Of a DNA stretch of 64,000 nt, positions 62,964 through 64,000 are shown piece after piece. This DNA is from an uncultured Bacteroidales bacterium. GTDB lineage: Bacteria > Bacteroidota > Bacteroidia > Bacteroidales > Paludibacteraceae. A program made the translations under genes and the position numbers. The stretch spans positions 105,378 to 169,377 of the forward strand of contig CAMUYI010000003.1 in NCBI GenBank assembly GCA_947164985.1, in the 5' to 3' direction. How positions within the stretch are numbered: position 1 is the first letter of the stretch; every line of letters starts with the position of its first letter. The notes under the pieces are model-generated. The model ran no database searches, was not told where the DNA came from, and worked only from the letters and a program-made list of their open reading frames with translations.

Positions 62964-62994
62964 TTTGCATATTCCATTTTTTTTTGTACCTTTG
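62964..62994 (+). promoter_or_regulatory. Promoter TTTGCATAT-19-TACCTTTG without an obvious gene
   Basis: TTTG 62964-62967, TACCTTTG 62987-62994, then gcaccc. The next 180 bp hold no ORF. Confidence 0.7.
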
Positions 62995-63000
62995 CACCCA

Positions 63001-63120
63001 AAATAGCATATTTTAGTATGCGATTAGTATGTATTTAGTAGGTGATTAGTAGGTTATAAGCTTTATCATTCACGAACGATCTTATCACGTCCTTATCACG
63101 TCCTTATAACACTATTTCCG
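63001..63120. repeat. gattagtaggt and cttatcacgtc arrays
   Basis: Four gattagta-type words (63016-63060) and three cttatcacgtc/cttataac words (63080-63112). The gap 62771-63264 holds a terminator, two promoters and these arrays, no gene. Confidence 0.8.
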
Positions 63121-63204
63121 CTTTGATAACTTCATCCGTGCGATGATCTATCAGGAACTAAAGTCCTGAAAAATCCACTAATAGGCGCAAAAAAATGCAC
63201 AATA

Positions 63205-63236
63205 TTTGCATATATGCAATTTTTGTAGTACCTTTG
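63205..63236 (+). promoter_or_regulatory. Promoter TTTGCATAT-20-TACCTTTG of the TM2 gene
   Basis: TTTG 63205-63208, TACCTTTG 63229-63236, about 29 bp before the start codon. Confidence 0.88.
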
Positions 63237-63264
63237 CACCCGAAATATAAAAACACCTACTATT

Positions 63265-63603
63265 ATGAATGCTGAAAAAGTGGACATGTTTATGATGCGC
63301 AATGCCGACAAATTCCCTCAAATGGAACTGCCTCATTTGCGCCAAAGACTGCTTGCATTGGATGAAAGTCAATGGTCTGGCCTGTGCGACCTGCAATTCA
63401 AGGATCCGAAGATTGTTCTCCTCATCTCCTTGTTCTTTGGATCGATCGGAGCGGACCGATTCTATCTCGGTCAATACGAATTGGGTATCCTCAAAATCAT
63501 TACGGCTGGAGGTATCTTTTTGTGGACCATTATCGATTGGTTCCTCATCCAGGATGCTGCGCGTGAGAAAAACGCAGATATCCTCTACAACTACATGGGA
63601 TAA
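63265..63603 (+). CDS. TM2-domain membrane protein
   Basis: Protein of 112 aa with TM2 at about 48-95: KIVLLISLFFGSIGADRFYLGQYELGILKIIT, then GIFLWTIIDWFLI. Two helices with the DRF motif between. N-terminal about 45 residues are charged and soluble. Function of TM2 proteins in bacteria is not established. Convergent with the zinc-ribbon gene. Confidence 0.92.
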   Translation: MNAEKVDMFMMRNADKFPQMELPHLRQRLLALDESQWSGLCDLQFKDPKIVLLISLFFGSIGADRFYLGQYELGILKIITAGGIFLWTIIDWFLIQDAAREKNADILYNYMG

Positions 63604-63611
63604 CCAACCGA

Positions 63612-64000
63612 TTATACCTCGTATCTGGTTTTTCTACGATGTAATTTGCCGTCCAGGTCGTACTTCGTGAAGTTGTGCTCGGCCTCGGTCTTGTGAATGA
63701 TTTCGCCGCATACAGGACATTTGTACCACGTGTGATTGCGGTGGGAGATGTGATGCGTGATGATATCATCTTCCTGTATATGGTGCGTCGTGACATGCAC
63801 TTTTTTACCATCTAAGGTGCGTATGTCCGATTCTGTCTTGTGAGTCTCGTAGGTGTCAGTGCCCTCGTAATACTCCTCGCCGGTATCTTCTTTGGACTCT
63901 TTTACTACCTCCAATTGTACGTACCGGTGACATTTGTCGCAGGTCTCGATTTTGAAGAACTTCGCACCCATATACACCACAAAGCATAAACCGATGCCGG
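63612..64000 (-). CDS. Membrane/zinc-ribbon protein, 5' end outside the window
   Basis: At least 129 residues; the frame remains open to 64000 (GIGLCFVVYMGAKFF reads like the end of a membrane helix), so the real start lies beyond. Two cysteine knuckles (CDKCHRY and CPVCGEI) about 65 residues apart form a probable zinc ribbon. Histidine-rich VHVTTHHIQEDDIITHHISHRNHTW lies between. Function unknown. Confidence 0.75.
   Translation of the reverse strand, partial: GIGLCFVVYMGAKFFKIETCDKCHRYVQLEVVKESKEDTGEEYYEGTDTYETHKTESDIRTLDGKKVHVTTHHIQEDDIITHHISHRNHTWYKCPVCGEIIHKTEAEHNFTKYDLDGKLHRRKTRYEV

Overview
The window comes from a member of the Bacteroidales (phylum Bacteroidota). The evidence is a SusC/SusD pair, lipoproteins and signal peptides of Bacteroidetes type, almost no Shine-Dalgarno sequences, and many promoters of the Bacteroidetes sigma-ABfr kind (TTTG, 19-20 bp, TAnnTTTG). 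A pectin-degradation locus fits a gut or rumen commensal. I cannot name the family or genus from sequence alone.

Layout. 1-3.8 kb (+): the end of a capsule/exopolysaccharide tyrosine autokinase, then topoisomerase III. 3.9-13.6 kb: a pectin utilisation locus with SusC, SusD, a PL1-type pectate lyase lipoprotein and a small secreted protein on +, and a convergent GH28 polygalacturonase on -. A nested inverted repeat lies between two almost identical terminators. 13.7-20.8 kb (-): housekeeping genes (a COG2509 flavoprotein, recA, nth, DUF4924, an S4 protein, pth, rplY, tRNA-Gln) and an AAA ATPase broken by one stop codon. 21-26 kb (-): secreted proteins with CsgG-like or LPP20-like domains, two of them unusual fusions (CsgG-BACON-TonB and CsgG-FISUMP). 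They follow a roughly 300-nt candidate structured RNA with its own promoter and terminator. 26.5-31.7 kb (-): tyrS, four paired lipoproteins and a membrane-embedded AraC regulator. 31.8-36.1 kb (-): five periplasmic proteins of unknown function in one operon, then an outer-membrane barrel. 36.8-40 kb (-): the GGGtGRT/NifU-like pair, an SPFH protein and a 54-residue membrane protein. 40.1-48.7 kb (-): a 1037-aa surface protein, a lipoprotein, DUF4160/DUF2442, a GHL10 glycosidase, recF and a sigma-54 response regulator lacking its DNA-binding domain. 48.9-57.2 kb (+): a TetR-TolC-AcrA-AcrB efflux operon with a small PII-like protein, an ABC ATPase and ruvB. 57.5-64 kb (+): an accessory stretch with a DnaQ-BRCT exonuclease and a BRCT partner, a HigBA module, a lipoprotein, an acyltransferase, a TM2 protein and the edge of a zinc-ribbon protein.

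Two themes run through the window. The first is a set of non-coding leaders at about 57.6, 61.6, 44.4 and 26.3 kb. They share hairpins and a terminal element of the form AGAA(A)GTTCACAC followed by a T tract, two start from the same palindromic promoter, and at least two can form mutually exclusive hairpins. I did not recognise this family and regard it as the best candidate here for an undescribed regulatory RNA. The second is a set of 7-9 bp tandem arrays in most gene gaps. Similar arrays also sit inside topB, the COG2509 flavoprotein, the S4 protein, recF and the ABC ATPase, where they add in-frame peptide segments.
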